Notes under the pieces: generated by a model
What the model was told of the DNA's origin: nothing
What the model saw: the letters and a program-made list of their open reading frames with translations, nothing else
Database searches by the model: none
NCBI RefSeq assembly: GCF_011927795.1
Contig: NZ_JAATJJ010000001.1
Span: 2,233,062-2,297,061, forward strand
Source: Saonia flava
GTDB lineage: Bacteria > Bacteroidota > Bacteroidia > Flavobacteriales > Flavobacteriaceae
DNA length: 64,000 nt
Direction of reading: 5' to 3'
Translations under genes and position numbers: made by a program
In this document: positions 8,906 to 18,208 of the stretch, piece after piece
Numbering within the stretch: position 1 is the stretch's first letter
Layout of the letters: each line of letters starts with the position of its first letter

Positions 8906-9166
8906 TTAACAGCATTCTCAAATTTACTTTTTTATCTTGACTTGTTGTCAATAACTTTAAACTTCTTTGAATTACTTCCAAGAAACCTATTTAATTAATA
9001 TTGATAAATTACCTATACCAGAAACATTGAATATTTGTAGAAGGTTGAGAGAAATTTTCAGGATGCTTTTGTTCAAGTTTATGTTTGCCATTGGTCAATA
9101 TGCTTTATGAATTATGTAATATAGGTGTAGTTCAATTCGCTATAGAATGGCATATTTATAATTCTA
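8906..9166. other. Intergenic stretch upstream of the reductase remnant
   Basis: AT-rich, stops in every frame, and no promoter motif or RNA structure I can support. Together with 9167-9436 it looks like a degraded gene position between the Wzz-like gene and cysQ. Confidence 0.6.
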
Positions 9167-9436
9167 TTGAAATTGATCTATAAAAGCCAAATAGAAAAAG
9201 CTGATATTCTTAGGACTATTAGTAATTATGGAAAGCCCAACTTAAAATTTATTGTTGAGGAAAATCAAAAAGATAACAATTGTCGCTTTAATTATGGAAA
9301 ATTTGTTGGTTGGTTTGGTTTTGCCGAAAAAACAGTGAAGGATAACGGTTTCAACAAAATAAAGATTGTTAAGGATAATAATTATAGTAGTTTTGTTAAA
9401 AGACCATTACAAAGCGTTTTTAAGAAATTAGCATGA
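9167..9436 (+). pseudogene. Possible C-terminal remnant of a dTDP-4-dehydrorhamnose reductase-like gene
   Basis: An 89-codon open frame from a TTG, with stops close upstream in the same frame. Its second half follows the pattern of the RmlD/RfbD C terminus: an aromatic-rich WFGFAEKTVKDNG resembling the W-x-x-FA-K-x-I helix, a short strand KIKIV, then Y-S-S-x-VKRP-x-x-SVF, resembling the YPTPAKRPxxSVLD ending of RmlD. The N-terminal NAD-binding part is missing. The stop overlaps the cysQ start (ATGA), which suggests that a full gene once lay in this operon. It could instead be a spurious frame; the match is by eye and short. Confidence 0.4.
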
Positions 9437-10239
9437 AAAAATCGGATTCATTTTTAATTGCCATTAAGGCCTCCATAGAGGCTGGGAAAAGCATCATGGA
9501 ATTATATGAACAAGGAAAAGTCAAAATAGAAAGTAAAGAAGACAACTCTCCTTTAACAGCTGCTGATACGGCATCCAATAATGTTATAATTGAGGAATTA
9601 AAGGGAACCAATATTCCAATTATTAGTGAAGAAAACAAACAAATTAGTTATATAGACAGAAAGGATTGGCCTTTTTGTTGGATTGTAGACCCATTGGATG
9701 GAACAAAAGAGTTTATTAAAAGAAACGGAGAATTTACGGTTAACATTGCTCTAGTTCAAAAAGGCGTCCCAATACTTGGGGTTATATATGTCCCGGTGAC
9801 CAGAGAACTTTATTATTCTGATGTCAAACAAGAAAAAGCATATAAAACCGTTTTGAACAAAGAGCATATATTGACCAGAGAACTATTTGATGAAAAAGAC
9901 AGAATCATACCGACTATTAGCAAAAAAAATGACTTAATAAAAGTTGTTGGAAGTAGGTCTCATATGAATCAGGATACAGAAGATTTTATAAAAAATCTTA
10001 GGATGGATTTTAATGAAGTAGAAATTGTTTCTAAAGGTAGTTCTCTGAAGTTTTGTCTTATTGCCGAAGGCAGGGCCGATGTGTATCCAAGGTTTGCGCC
10101 TACCATGGAATGGGATACCGCGGCGGGACACGCTATATGCAGCGCAGTAGGGTTAAAAGTCATATCTAAAAGGACCAATTCAGAATTAAAATACAACAAG
10201 GATAGCTTGTTAAATGATTATTTCGTGGTAAGAAAATAG
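9433..10239 (+). CDS. cysQ: 3'(2'),5'-bisphosphate nucleotidase CysQ
   Basis: A 268-residue magnesium-dependent phosphatase of the inositol-monophosphatase superfamily that removes PAP, the by-product of PAPS-dependent sulfotransfer. Signatures are the metal-binding ISEEN (residues 64-68), DPLDGTKEF (86-94) and the C-terminal EWDTAAGHA. The cell needs it because PAP inhibits sulfotransferases and nucleases. It heads a tight operon with the DUF2061 protein, cysC, cysD and cysN, and its start overlaps the stop of the reductase remnant by 4 bp. In this context (no PAPS reductase or sulfite reductase in view, a sulfotransferase at 22292) it probably serves glycan sulfation, not cysteine synthesis. 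Confidence 0.93.
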   Translation: MKKSDSFLIAIKASIEAGKSIMELYEQGKVKIESKEDNSPLTAADTASNNVIIEELKGTNIPIISEENKQISYIDRKDWPFCWIVDPLDGTKEFIKRNGEFTVNIALVQKGVPILGVIYVPVTRELYYSDVKQEKAYKTVLNKEHILTRELFDEKDRIIPTISKKNDLIKVVGSRSHMNQDTEDFIKNLRMDFNEVEIVSKGSSLKFCLIAEGRADVYPRFAPTMEWDTAAGHAICSAVGLKVISKRTNSELKYNKDSLLNDYFVVRK

Positions 10240-10241
10240 AA

Positions 10242-10670
10242 GTGGGAAACGGGTCATATAAAAGACATATAGCGAAAACCATTACCTGGCGGTTAGTAGG
10301 AACCTTGGATACAATATTTTTGTCCTGGCTTATTACCGGAAACCCATTAACAGGGTTGAAAATAGGGTTTTCTGAAATGGCCACAAAAATGATTTTGTAT
10401 TATGCCCATGAAAGGGCTTGGTTTAGAATAAAATTACCTGATAGTCAAAAAAGGCATTTAATAAAGACGATTACTTGGCGCGTTGTAGGAACGATTGACA
10501 CCATACTTTTGTCATGGTTTATATCAGGCAATCCATTAACTGGATTAAAGATTGGTTTTGCGGAAGTGTTGACAAAAATGATACTTTATTATTTCCACGA
10601 GAGACTTTGGTATAGAATAAATTTTGGTTTGGATAAAAGAAATAGAGCAAAAAAATGGAAAAGAACATAA
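10242..10670 (+). CDS. Tandem DUF2061 membrane protein
   Basis: A 142-residue protein, start GTG two bases after the cysQ stop. It consists of two copies of a ~58-residue DUF2061 unit (about 7-63 and 69-126). Each contains a basic R-H-x-x-K-TITWR motif, a hydrophobic helix (VGTxDTIxLSW), the loop SGNPLTGLKIGF and a second helix ending with MILYYxHER. The repeats are very similar, pointing to an internal duplication. The unit is predicted to be membrane-embedded. DUF2061 genes recur next to cysC/cysD/cysN in Bacteroidota, but I know of no established biochemical role. Its 3' end overlaps cysC by 16 bp, implying coupled translation. Confidence 0.88.
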   Translation: MGNGSYKRHIAKTITWRLVGTLDTIFLSWLITGNPLTGLKIGFSEMATKMILYYAHERAWFRIKLPDSQKRHLIKTITWRVVGTIDTILLSWFISGNPLTGLKIGFAEVLTKMILYYFHERLWYRINFGLDKRNRAKKWKRT

Positions 10671-11257
10671 CATCCCATAGCTTTGTCATAAACAGAAAGG
10701 CAAGAAGAATGGCTAATGGCCACAATTCTTTTCTTATTTTTTTTACTGGACTTTCAGGATCAGGGAAATCAACTATAGCAAATGCTTTGGAAGAAAAGCT
10801 TTATAGAAGTAATGTTAAAACATATATTCTTGATGGGGATAATATTCGCCTAGGAATAAATAGAGGCCTTACCTTTAGTCCAGAGGACAGGTCAGAGAAT
10901 AATCGTAGAATTGGGGAGATCTCCAAATTGTTTATTGATGCAGGAATGTTGGTTTTAGCCGCATTTGTGGCACCTTACAAGAAGGACCGTGAATTGATAA
11001 AAACTACAGTAGGAAAAGATAATTATATTGAGGTTTTTGTAAACACAAGTATAGAGGAGTGTGAAAGGCGTGATGTGAAAGGATTATACAAAAAAGCGAG
11101 ATTAGGAGAAATTAAAAATATGACAGGTGTTTCTGCGCCATACGAATCACCCATAAATCCAGATGTTGAGGTGACACACCATGATACTGTGAAAGAATCA
11201 GTTGAAATGATATATGAAAAAATCAAGTTAAAACTAGAAATTATAAATAATGAGTAA
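10655..11257 (+). CDS. cysC: Adenylyl-sulfate (APS) kinase
   Basis: Phosphorylates adenosine 5'-phosphosulfate to PAPS, the sulfuryl donor for sulfotransferases. The 200-residue product shows the P-loop GLSGSGKST (residues 32-40), the DGDNIR substrate motif (60-65), the NNRRIGEISK helix and the lid motif KGLYKKAR typical of APS kinases. It stands alone and is not fused to CysN as in many proteobacterial nodulation-type enzymes. It overlaps the DUF2061 gene upstream and cysD downstream (8 bp), so the operon is translationally coupled. It supplies PAPS presumably for the sulfotransferase encoded at 22292. Confidence 0.97.
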   Translation: MEKNITSHSFVINRKARRMANGHNSFLIFFTGLSGSGKSTIANALEEKLYRSNVKTYILDGDNIRLGINRGLTFSPEDRSENNRRIGEISKLFIDAGMLVLAAFVAPYKKDRELIKTTVGKDNYIEVFVNTSIEECERRDVKGLYKKARLGEIKNMTGVSAPYESPINPDVEVTHHDTVKESVEMIYEKIKLKLEIINNE

Positions 11258-12155
11258 ATATTATTTAAACTACTTAGATGAATTGGAATCGGAGGCCATC
11301 TTCATTTTGCGGGAAGTATGGGCACAATTTCAAAACCCTGTGATTTTATTCTCGGGAGGTAAAGATTCAATACTGGTCACACATTTAGCCAAGAAAGCAT
11401 TTTATCCGTCAAAAATTCCGTTTCCCCTAATGCATGTAGATACGGGACATAACTTTCCTGAAACAATTAAATTCAGAGATGATATTATTAGAGAATTGGG
11501 AGTTGAACTTATTGTTGGATCTGTACAAGAGTCAATAGATCAAGGTAGGGTTGCTGAAGAAAGGGGTAAAAACGCAACCCGAAACGCACTACAAATAACA
11601 ACTCTTTTGGATGCTATTGAAACAAATAAAATAGATTGTGCTATTGGAGGAGGAAGAAGGGATGAAGAAAAAGCAAGGGCGAAAGAAAGGTTTTTTTCTC
11701 ACCGAGATGATTTTGGGCAATGGGATCCAAAAAACCAGAGACCGGAGCTATGGAATATATTTAACGGCAAACATTTTCAAGGAGAACATTTTAGGGCTTT
11801 TCCAATTAGTAATTGGACAGAAATGGATGTTTGGAATTATATAAAAAGAGAAAATATTTCTATCCCATCTTTATATTTTGCCCATGAACGAGAAGTGGTG
11901 TGGAGACAAGATTCATGGATACCCAATTCAGAATTTTTAATACTAGAAGACCATGAAGAAATTGTAATGAAGAGAATACGTTTTAGAACATTGGGGGATA
12001 TTACGATTACTGGTGGTATTGAATCTGATGCTGACACATTGGAGAAAATCGCCCAAGAAGTTTCGGGAATGAGAAAGACTGAAAGAGGAAATAGAAGTGA
12101 TGACAAACGATCTGAATCCGCCATGGAAGACCGTAAACGACAGGGTTATTTTTAA
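11250..12155 (+). CDS. cysD: Sulfate adenylyltransferase subunit 2
   Basis: The 301-residue small subunit of heterodimeric ATP sulfurylase, a PP-loop ATP pyrophosphatase that forms APS from sulfate and ATP. The PP-loop SGGKDS is at residues 35-40, followed by MHVDTGHNFPET, GGGRRDEEKARAKER and the C-terminal RFRTLGD region, ending in a basic tail (EDRKRQGYF), all characteristic of CysD. It works with the GTPase CysN encoded 18 bp downstream. Length is normal for the family. It is part of the cysQ-DUF2061-cysC-cysD-cysN operon. Confidence 0.97.
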   Translation: MSKYYLNYLDELESEAIFILREVWAQFQNPVILFSGGKDSILVTHLAKKAFYPSKIPFPLMHVDTGHNFPETIKFRDDIIRELGVELIVGSVQESIDQGRVAEERGKNATRNALQITTLLDAIETNKIDCAIGGGRRDEEKARAKERFFSHRDDFGQWDPKNQRPELWNIFNGKHFQGEHFRAFPISNWTEMDVWNYIKRENISIPSLYFAHEREVVWRQDSWIPNSEFLILEDHEEIVMKRIRFRTLGDITITGGIESDADTLEKIAQEVSGMRKTERGNRSDDKRSESAMEDRKRQGYF

Positions 12156-12173
12156 TTACAAATTATAAGCATT

Positions 12174-13427
12174 ATGTTAGATAACAACCAATTATTACGA
12201 TTTACTACGGCAGGAAGTGTAGACGATGGAAAAAGCACCTTAATAGGAAGATTATTATATGATTCAAAATCCATTTTTGAGGACCAATTACAGTCAATAG
12301 AAAACACTAGTAAGAAAAAGGGGCATGAAGGTGTAGACTTAGCACTTTTTACAGATGGACTTAGGGACGAAAGGGAACAAGGAATTACAATTGATGTTGC
12401 TTATAGATATTTTACAACACCAAAGAGAAAATTCATAATTGCCGATACTCCTGGACATATACAGTATACCAGAAACATGGTTACTGGGGCATCAACGGCA
12501 AATGTTGCGACCATCTTAATTGATGCACGTCACGGGGTTATTGAACAGACAAAAAGACATGCATTTATCGCTTCGCTATTGCAGATTCCACATGTGATTG
12601 TTTGTATAAATAAAATGGACCTAGTAGATTTTTCGGAAGATGTTTATAACGAGATTGTTTCGCAGTTTGAGGAGATTTCTTCTAAAATGCTGGTAAAAGA
12701 TGTACGATTTATTCCTATGAGTGCATTGCTTGGGGATAATGTGGTACATAAATCAGAAAATATGCCATGGTTCCAAGGAGCCCCAATGCTACATACCTTA
12801 GAAACCATGCATATTAGTAGCGACACAAACAAGGTAGATGCCCGCTTCCCAGTACAAACAGTTTTAAGGCCTCAACGAGAAGGATATATAGACTACAGAG
12901 GTTATGCCGGACGAATGGCAAGTGGTGTACTGAGAAAAGGAGATGAAATAACAGTAATGCCTTCTGGCTTCACCTCTAAAATTAGGACTATTGGCACTTA
13001 TGATGGCGAAATTGAAGAAGCTTTTGCGCCAATGTCGGTCTCTATTACACTTGAGGATGATATAGATATAAGCAGGGGGGATATGATTGTAAGGTCAAAT
13101 AATAAACCAGAAGCATTGCAGGATATTGAGGTTATGTTATGCTGGTTAAACAATAGGGCAGCCCAACCTAGGACAAAATACACTATTAAGCATACCTCAA
13201 ATGAACAGAAGGCCATGATTAAGGAGGTAGTGTATAAAATAGACATCAACTCTTTAGATCGAAATAAAGAGGACAAAGATTTACAGATGAACGATATTTC
13301 TAAAGTAAAAATCAGAACTACAAAACCTTTAATGGTAGATTCTTATAGGGAAAATAGAACTACGGGCAGTATTATTCTAGTTGATGACACTTCAAACGAA
13401 ACTGTTGCTGCAGGAATGGTGGTTTAA
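12174..13427 (+). CDS. cysN: Sulfate adenylyltransferase subunit 1 (GTPase)
   Basis: The 417-residue GTP-binding subunit of ATP sulfurylase; GTP hydrolysis drives the unfavourable synthesis of APS by CysD. Motifs of the EF-Tu-like G domain are clear: GSVDDGKST (14-22), the switch region with REQGITIDVAYRYF, DTPGH, and the NKMD guanine-specificity loop, followed by two beta-barrel domains. There is no C-terminal APS kinase domain, consistent with the separate cysC. It follows cysD by 18 bp and is the last enzyme of the PAPS operon. Confidence 0.97.
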   Translation: MLDNNQLLRFTTAGSVDDGKSTLIGRLLYDSKSIFEDQLQSIENTSKKKGHEGVDLALFTDGLRDEREQGITIDVAYRYFTTPKRKFIIADTPGHIQYTRNMVTGASTANVATILIDARHGVIEQTKRHAFIASLLQIPHVIVCINKMDLVDFSEDVYNEIVSQFEEISSKMLVKDVRFIPMSALLGDNVVHKSENMPWFQGAPMLHTLETMHISSDTNKVDARFPVQTVLRPQREGYIDYRGYAGRMASGVLRKGDEITVMPSGFTSKIRTIGTYDGEIEEAFAPMSVSITLEDDIDISRGDMIVRSNNKPEALQDIEVMLCWLNNRAAQPRTKYTIKHTSNEQKAMIKEVVYKIDINSLDRNKEDKDLQMNDISKVKIRTTKPLMVDSYRENRTTGSIILVDDTSNETVAAGMVV

Positions 13428-13444
13428 AATAACACATACCTCTT

Positions 13445-13951
13445 TTGGATAGGATTGAAAAAATTAAATTTGAAATCAAGGTTTATCGATGCTTCTTTTC
13501 TTTTATATTAATCATACTGGTTGGGTGCAAAAGGGAGAGCAAAATATATAAAATTGATAAGCGAAGCAATTTGGGAATAAGTCTTATTGAGCACCCATAT
13601 GTTTTTGAGGGAGAAGACTATGAAGTCAATTCATTTTTCGTTCATAAAGACTTAAATACAAACGAATATGTTTTAAACCTAAGCCTTATGGGAAATGTAT
13701 CTCAATTTTCTAAAAACCATCGAGCATTTATTCATGGGTTTAAAAATTGGTCAGATAGTGATAAGAAAATTAACCTTGTTATGAATAACCCTAAAACTAA
13801 AGGTGATTCAGTGGTATTTTGTAAGACCTTAACCTTGAAAAAGGACAGTTTGTTTGAAAGAATGAATTTTGGAGTTGAGGATAAGATAACTAAACAAAGA
13901 ATATTTGTTCTAACGCTCAAAAATGTAGATTTACATGAATTTATTCATTGA
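13445..13951 (+). CDS. Hypothetical lipoprotein
   Basis: A 168-residue protein of no family I recognise. The only reasonable start is a TTG at 13445, 17 bp after cysN. It gives a basic n-region, a hydrophobic stretch (CFFSFILIILVG) and a lipobox cysteine (LVGC, residue 28) followed by KRES, so export and lipid anchoring are likely. The rest has alternating strands with aspartate/lysine-rich loops. It is probably the last gene of the cys operon, since a strong hairpin follows at 13958. A role in the surface-polysaccharide system is only suggested by position. Confidence 0.6.
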   Translation: MDRIEKIKFEIKVYRCFFSFILIILVGCKRESKIYKIDKRSNLGISLIEHPYVFEGEDYEVNSFFVHKDLNTNEYVLNLSLMGNVSQFSKNHRAFIHGFKNWSDSDKKINLVMNNPKTKGDSVVFCKTLTLKKDSLFERMNFGVEDKITKQRIFVLTLKNVDLHEFIH

Positions 13952-13957
13952 TAACAC

Positions 13958-13997
13958 CTTATTTTGACATTTACTTAATTCTAAATGTCAAAATAAG
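13958..13997 (+). terminator. Hairpin terminator at the end of the cys operon
   Basis: A perfect 15-bp inverted repeat (13958-13972 and 13983-13997, CTTATTTTGACATTT and its complement) with a 10-nt loop, followed by TTTT. The stem is AT-rich. It lies 6 bp after the lipoprotein stop codon. Confidence 0.7.
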
Positions 13998-14082
13998 TTT
14001 TAAGATTATGTGCAAATATTTCAAGTCCTTTCGTAGGGTCTTCTTTATTTTTTAAGGAGAATCTAACTAACTCGTGTACAAG

Positions 14083-15327
14083 ATGATTACTTCTAAAGTC
14101 AAGAGTTGTATAAATTGGGAAAATTTAATTACTCTTTTTGCCATTACTATCCCTCTTGGTAGAGGTTTGTTCAATTCCGCATTCATTCTATTAATCGGTT
14201 ATTGGATTTATAGGGTTTATAAAGGAGGGATTGTTTTTGGTAAAAGCGAAATCATTTTTTTGATTATAGTAAGCTCTTATTACCTCTATTCGATAGTAAG
14301 TTTATTATATACGGATAATATCGAATATGGATTAGACAAGATATATTCCCAATCCTATATACTGCTTTTTCCCTTATTTTTTTTATCCTTTAAGAAAGAA
14401 ATGGGAGAAAAAACCTATTTGAAAGCATTTAAAGGTTTTTTGCTCTCCTTAACTTTAGTAAGCGTTCTTTCTATCGGCAAACAGTTATATGGGGTTTTAT
14501 TGGGTAAGTATGGTTTGGAAGCTTTAACACAAAACAACATATCTACCTCGGTTGTAGACAATTATTTTTTAGGCCTTTCTTTACTAATTTCTTTTTGCGT
14601 AATTACTTATACCTACATCAAACTATTTAAACCCCATATTAAATTGTTTGGACTAAATGCTTTGGAGACAATAGTTATTTCCATTTTGACCATTACTTTG
14701 GTATTGCTCAATAGCAGAAACCTTATTTTTCTATCAGCTTTTAGTATTTGTGTGCTATTCTTTGCAAAATCGGTTCTGATAAAAAGGCCGTTCTTTTTTA
14801 TCAAAATATTTTTTGCAATGACAGCGGCAATATGCATAAACTATTGGGCTAACCCTTACTTTGGGGGAAAAATGAAAGAGGTGGTAAATTATAGCCAAGA
14901 AAACAGTAAAGATAAATATTGGGGAGGAATGAGACAGTCTATATGGGATTGCACTGTAAAGGTTATTAAAACGGATCCTGTTATAGGTGTCGGCGTTGGA
15001 GACCAAAAAGATCAACTTGAATTATGCTACAAGGTATATATGCATAATCGACTACTGGTCACGGACAATAATTTTAATGCCCATAATATATTCTTACAGG
15101 TTTTTCTGGAAATAGGAATCTTAGGGGTTATGATGTTTCTTCTTTCCTTTGCCTACATGATTAGGGCTGCAATTTTATCAAATAACATGTATTATGTAAT
15201 ATTTGTGGGAGTATTTATTTTAGCAGGCTTAACTGAGTCCTATTTTGAGAGAAATTTGACGATGGTTTTTTTTTCCTTCTATGGCTGTTTGTCTTTTTTT
15301 TCAAAAAGTAATTTAGGTCGGCCATGA
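14083..15327 (+). CDS. O-antigen ligase/polymerase family membrane protein (first of two)
   Basis: A 414-residue polytopic protein with about ten predicted membrane helices and the large periplasmic loop typical of Wzy/WaaL (Wzy_C) proteins; that loop (about 255-330) contains GVGVGDQKD and the HNIFLQVFLEIGILG segment characteristic of the family. I choose the ATG at 14083; a GTG at 14074 is possible. Such proteins either polymerise O-units (Wzy) or ligate glycan to a lipid acceptor (WaaL), and the sequence does not decide which. It stands alone between the terminator at 13958 and the phosphotransferase gene. A second protein of the family is encoded at 21020, so the two may split polymerase and ligase roles, or belong to two glycans. 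Confidence 0.8.
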   Translation: MITSKVKSCINWENLITLFAITIPLGRGLFNSAFILLIGYWIYRVYKGGIVFGKSEIIFLIIVSSYYLYSIVSLLYTDNIEYGLDKIYSQSYILLFPLFFLSFKKEMGEKTYLKAFKGFLLSLTLVSVLSIGKQLYGVLLGKYGLEALTQNNISTSVVDNYFLGLSLLISFCVITYTYIKLFKPHIKLFGLNALETIVISILTITLVLLNSRNLIFLSAFSICVLFFAKSVLIKRPFFFIKIFFAMTAAICINYWANPYFGGKMKEVVNYSQENSKDKYWGGMRQSIWDCTVKVIKTDPVIGVGVGDQKDQLELCYKVYMHNRLLVTDNNFNAHNIFLQVFLEIGILGVMMFLLSFAYMIRAAILSNNMYYVIFVGVFILAGLTESYFERNLTMVFFSFYGCLSFFSKSNLGRP

Positions 15328-15378
15328 AGATGGTATAAAAACAATAAAGGTTTATGATAGATTTAATTGCCCATTGGC

Positions 15379-15386
15379 TACATTTG
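15379..15386 (+). promoter_or_regulatory. Candidate -7 element upstream of the phosphotransferase gene
   Basis: TACATTTG matches TAnnTTTG in the 247-bp gap before the gene at 15575. It would give a leader of about 180 nt, which is long, and no good -33 element is seen. Confidence 0.35.
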
Positions 15387-15574
15387 CAAGTAAAACCCCC
15401 TATTTGATTGGAATTAGGGTAAACAAATAATGGCGGTTATTACTTAAAAATGAAATATAATAATTAGCCTTGATTTAAATGTTATCTGAAAACAAAGTGT
15501 CTAAAGTTTTTTGGATATAAAAAAATTTGGTTTTTAGAATTGATGACCTGTAAACCTTAATAGAAACACTCAAA

Positions 15575-16927
15575 ATGCCTTTTAACAGAAGACGACCATA
15601 TTCAAATCTGATTACACCTGTTTCATATATTATTGATTTGGCAATAATTAATGTTTTTGCATATTTATGGCCAATGCATCTTTATGAGCGATTACTTTTC
15701 CATTCATATGTTACTTTGGCATGGGTGATTCTTTCCATAAAAAGTGGGTTTTACGAAATGTACAGGTATACCAAAGCCCCTGTTATCCTGAAAAAATTAG
15801 CAACCCAATTCTTTTTTTTCTTTTTGATTTTGTATGCTTTTATAGGGCTTTTTAAACAGCCCAACATAAGTAGATTAAATCTTGGCCTTTTTTTCTTGTC
15901 AGTTTTTGTTTTGGTGTTCATATTTAAGTTTCTCAACTATTATTTTTTAATGACTTATAGGGCCAAAATAAAAGGAAATTTGAGATATGTAGTAGTCCTA
16001 GGGAGCAACAACAAAACAAATCAACTTATAAACATGTTTGAAAAACATGGAGAATATGGCTATAGAGTGGTCAAACAATTTTCCCCTAAGGATGATAAAT
16101 TTGAGTTTACGGATTTTTTTAAATATGTTGAGAAGCAAAACATTGACGAAATATATAGTTCAGTAAAGGAATTACAAAACAAAGAGATTGTAAAACTTAT
16201 TAGCTATGCTGATAATAACCTAATACAGCTCAAGTTTATTCCTGACAACAAGGAAATTTTCACCAAAGACTTGAAATTGGATTATTATGAGTATTTACCT
16301 ATTTTATCTCTTCGTGATATACCCTTAGATGATCCATTCAATAGGTTTGCCAAACGAGTTTTCGACTTGATGTTCTCCTCTCTAATAATTGTATTTCTTT
16401 TATCATGGCTTATGCCAATTATTGGACTACTGATAAAGCTTGACTCCAAAGGTCCTATTTACTTCAAACAAAATAGACCAGGGTTTAAGGAGGAGGGGTT
16501 CGGCTGTTATAAATTCAGGACAATGGCAATTAATGATGACACCGAAATGTCAGCTACTAGAAATGACCCTAGAGTTACCAAAATAGGAGCCTTTTTAAGA
16601 AGGACAAGTATGGATGAGTTCCCACAATTTATTAATGTTTTATTTGGACAAATGTCAGTGGTTGGCCCACGTCCACATTTATGGAGGCAAAATCAAGAAT
16701 ATAACACCACCATTCAAAAGTATATGCTAAGACATTATGTAAAACCAGGAATAACAGGTTTGGCACAAGCGAAAGGTTGTAGGGGAGAGATTGTCAAAAA
16801 TGAAGACATTGTAAATAGGACACGATATGATTTTTTTTACGTTGAAAACTGGTCCTTGCTACTGGATATTAAAATAATTTGGCAGACAGTATTGAATGTT
16901 ATCAAAGGCGAGGAAAAAGCCTATTGA
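15575..16927 (+). CDS. Polyprenyl-phosphate sugar-1-phosphate transferase (WcaJ/WbaP-like initiating enzyme)
   Basis: Starts glycan assembly by moving a sugar phosphate from a nucleotide sugar to undecaprenyl phosphate at the inner membrane. The 450-residue product has the long form: four N-terminal membrane helices within about 10-120, a Rossmann-like middle domain ([11 protein letters not shown] near 140) and a fifth hydrophobic segment near 265-290. It ends with the catalytic domain carrying [45 protein letters not shown] and KPGITGLAQ. All catalytic-domain motifs are intact. The sugar used (glucose, galactose or other) cannot be read from the sequence. It sits just before the UDP-glucuronate decarboxylase gene. 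Confidence 0.92.
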   Translation: MPFNRRRPYSNLITPVSYIIDLAIINVFAYLWPMHLYERLLFHSYVTLAWVILSIKSGFYEMYRYTKAPVILKKLATQFFFFFLILYAFIGLFKQPNISRLNLGLFFLSVFVLVFIFKFLNYYFLMTYRAKIKGNLRYVVVLGSNNKTNQLINMFEKHGEYGYRVVKQFSPKDDKFEFTDFFKYVEKQNIDEIYSSVKELQNKEIVKLISYADNNLIQLKFIPDNKEIFTKDLKLDYYEYLPILSLRDIPLDDPFNRFAKRVFDLMFSSLIIVFLLSWLMPIIGLLIKLDSKGPIYFKQNRPGFKEEGFGCYKFRTMAINDDTEMSATRNDPRVTKIGAFLRRTSMDEFPQFINVLFGQMSVVGPRPHLWRQNQEYNTTIQKYMLRHYVKPGITGLAQAKGCRGEIVKNEDIVNRTRYDFFYVENWSLLLDIKIIWQTVLNVIKGEEKAY

Positions 16928-16982
16928 ATCGATAATTTGCTAATGATTAACAAAAAAGTTTCTTTAAAGCGATTGAATAAGT

Positions 16983-16990
16983 TAAGTTTG
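16983..16990 (+). promoter_or_regulatory. Candidate promoter of the UDP-glucuronate decarboxylase gene
   Basis: TAAGTTTG fits the -7 consensus and lies 33 nt before the ATG at 17024. A TTTC at 16959-16962 is spaced 20 bp upstream, close to the expected -33 element spacing. Confidence 0.45.
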
Positions 16991-17023
16991 CATGTACACT
17001 CAACGCGATTAATATAACATTAG

Positions 17024-18010
17024 ATGAAGCGAATTTTAATTACTGGAGCAGCGGGTTTTATTGGTTCCCATCTTTGTGACAGATTTATTGCCGAAGGCCA
17101 TGAGGTCATTGCAATGGATAACCTGATTACTGGAGACCTTAAAAATATCAAGCATCTTTTTCCTTTGGAACGATTTACTTTCTATAATCATGATGTCACC
17201 AACTTTGTATATGTTCCAGGAAAGTTAGATTATATTCTTCATTTTGCTTCGCCAGCCAGCCCAATAGACTACCTTAAAATTCCCATACAAACACTTAAAG
17301 TGGGTGCTTTGGGAACGCATAACTTATTGGGTCTGGCGAAGGAGAAGAAAGCACGTTTCATGATTGCTTCAACTTCTGAGATTTATGGAGATCCATTGGT
17401 TCATCCACAAACAGAAGAGTACTACGGTAACGTAAATACTATTGGCCCCAGAGGTGTTTATGATGAGGCAAAGCGTTTCCAAGAATCCATCACCATGGCA
17501 TACCACCGTTTCCATGGATTAGACACTCGAATTGTTCGAATTTTCAACACCTACGGCCCTAGAATGAGACTTAACGATGGTCGTGTGATACCCGCCTTCA
17601 TGGGGCAAGCACTTCGTGGTGAAGACTTGACTGTTTTTGGAGATGGGTCCCAAACCCGTTCATTCTGCTATGTGGATGATGAAATTGAAGGTATATACCG
17701 CTTGTTGATGAGTGATTATACACACCCAGTGAATATTGGTAACCCGAATGAAATCACGATTAAGGATTTTGCTGAGGAAATCATTAAACTTACAGGAACG
17801 GATCAAAAGATTATCTACAAACCCCTACCTAAAGATGATCCCATGCAACGTCAGCCCGATATTACCAAGGCAAAAGAAATTTTGGGATGGGAACCAAAGG
17901 TTGGGCGTGAAGAAGGCATGCGAAAAACCTTTGAATTTTTCAAGGGATTGTCCACAGAAGAATTGGAAAAAACAGAACACCGAGATTTTACAGCCCATAA
18001 CAAAAAGTAA
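17024..18010 (+). CDS. UDP-glucuronate decarboxylase (UDP-xylose synthase) type SDR epimerase
   Basis: A 328-residue extended short-chain dehydrogenase. It has the NAD-binding GAAGFIGSH (residues 8-16), the [12 protein letters not shown] segment that is diagnostic for UDP-xylose synthases, TSEIYGDP (117-124) with the acidic catalytic residue, and the catalytic Y146-x3-K150 pair (GVYDEAKR). The reaction converts UDP-glucuronate to UDP-xylose with loss of CO2. The enzyme making UDP-glucuronate (UDP-glucose dehydrogenase) is not in this window. It lies between the initiating transferase and purD, each separated by 100-200 bp, and has its own promoter candidate. To the eye it uses more C-ending codons than its neighbours, as purD does, hinting at a shared separate origin. 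Confidence 0.88.
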   Translation: MKRILITGAAGFIGSHLCDRFIAEGHEVIAMDNLITGDLKNIKHLFPLERFTFYNHDVTNFVYVPGKLDYILHFASPASPIDYLKIPIQTLKVGALGTHNLLGLAKEKKARFMIASTSEIYGDPLVHPQTEEYYGNVNTIGPRGVYDEAKRFQESITMAYHRFHGLDTRIVRIFNTYGPRMRLNDGRVIPAFMGQALRGEDLTVFGDGSQTRSFCYVDDEIEGIYRLLMSDYTHPVNIGNPNEITIKDFAEEIIKLTGTDQKIIYKPLPKDDPMQRQPDITKAKEILGWEPKVGREEGMRKTFEFFKGLSTEELEKTEHRDFTAHNKK

Positions 18011-18185
18011 ACATTGTACTTTCGAAGAAGAAAAGCTGCTGAGAAACCTGCTTTATAATAAACTTCTAGCACACGCTCAAGATGACAATCGATGCAATGT
18101 TTAAATGGTAGGAATTTGTGTAATTCGTGTCAAAAGTATATTCAGATCATTTGAAAATAATCACTAAATTCAATTTGAATTGAAT

Positions 18186-18193
18186 TATTTTTG
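18186..18193 (+). promoter_or_regulatory. -7 promoter element of purD
   Basis: TATTTTTG matches TAnnTTTG and ends 15 nt before the purD ATG, predicting a very short leader. No clear -33 element at the usual spacing. Confidence 0.5.
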
Positions 18194-18208
18194 CCAAAAC
18201 ATTGAATC

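Noticed and set aside
17736-18104. A 122-codon open frame overlapping the end of the UDP-glucuronate decarboxylase gene
   Set aside because: It lies in another frame of a well-supported gene, has no recognisable domain and no start signal; it is a frame shadow.
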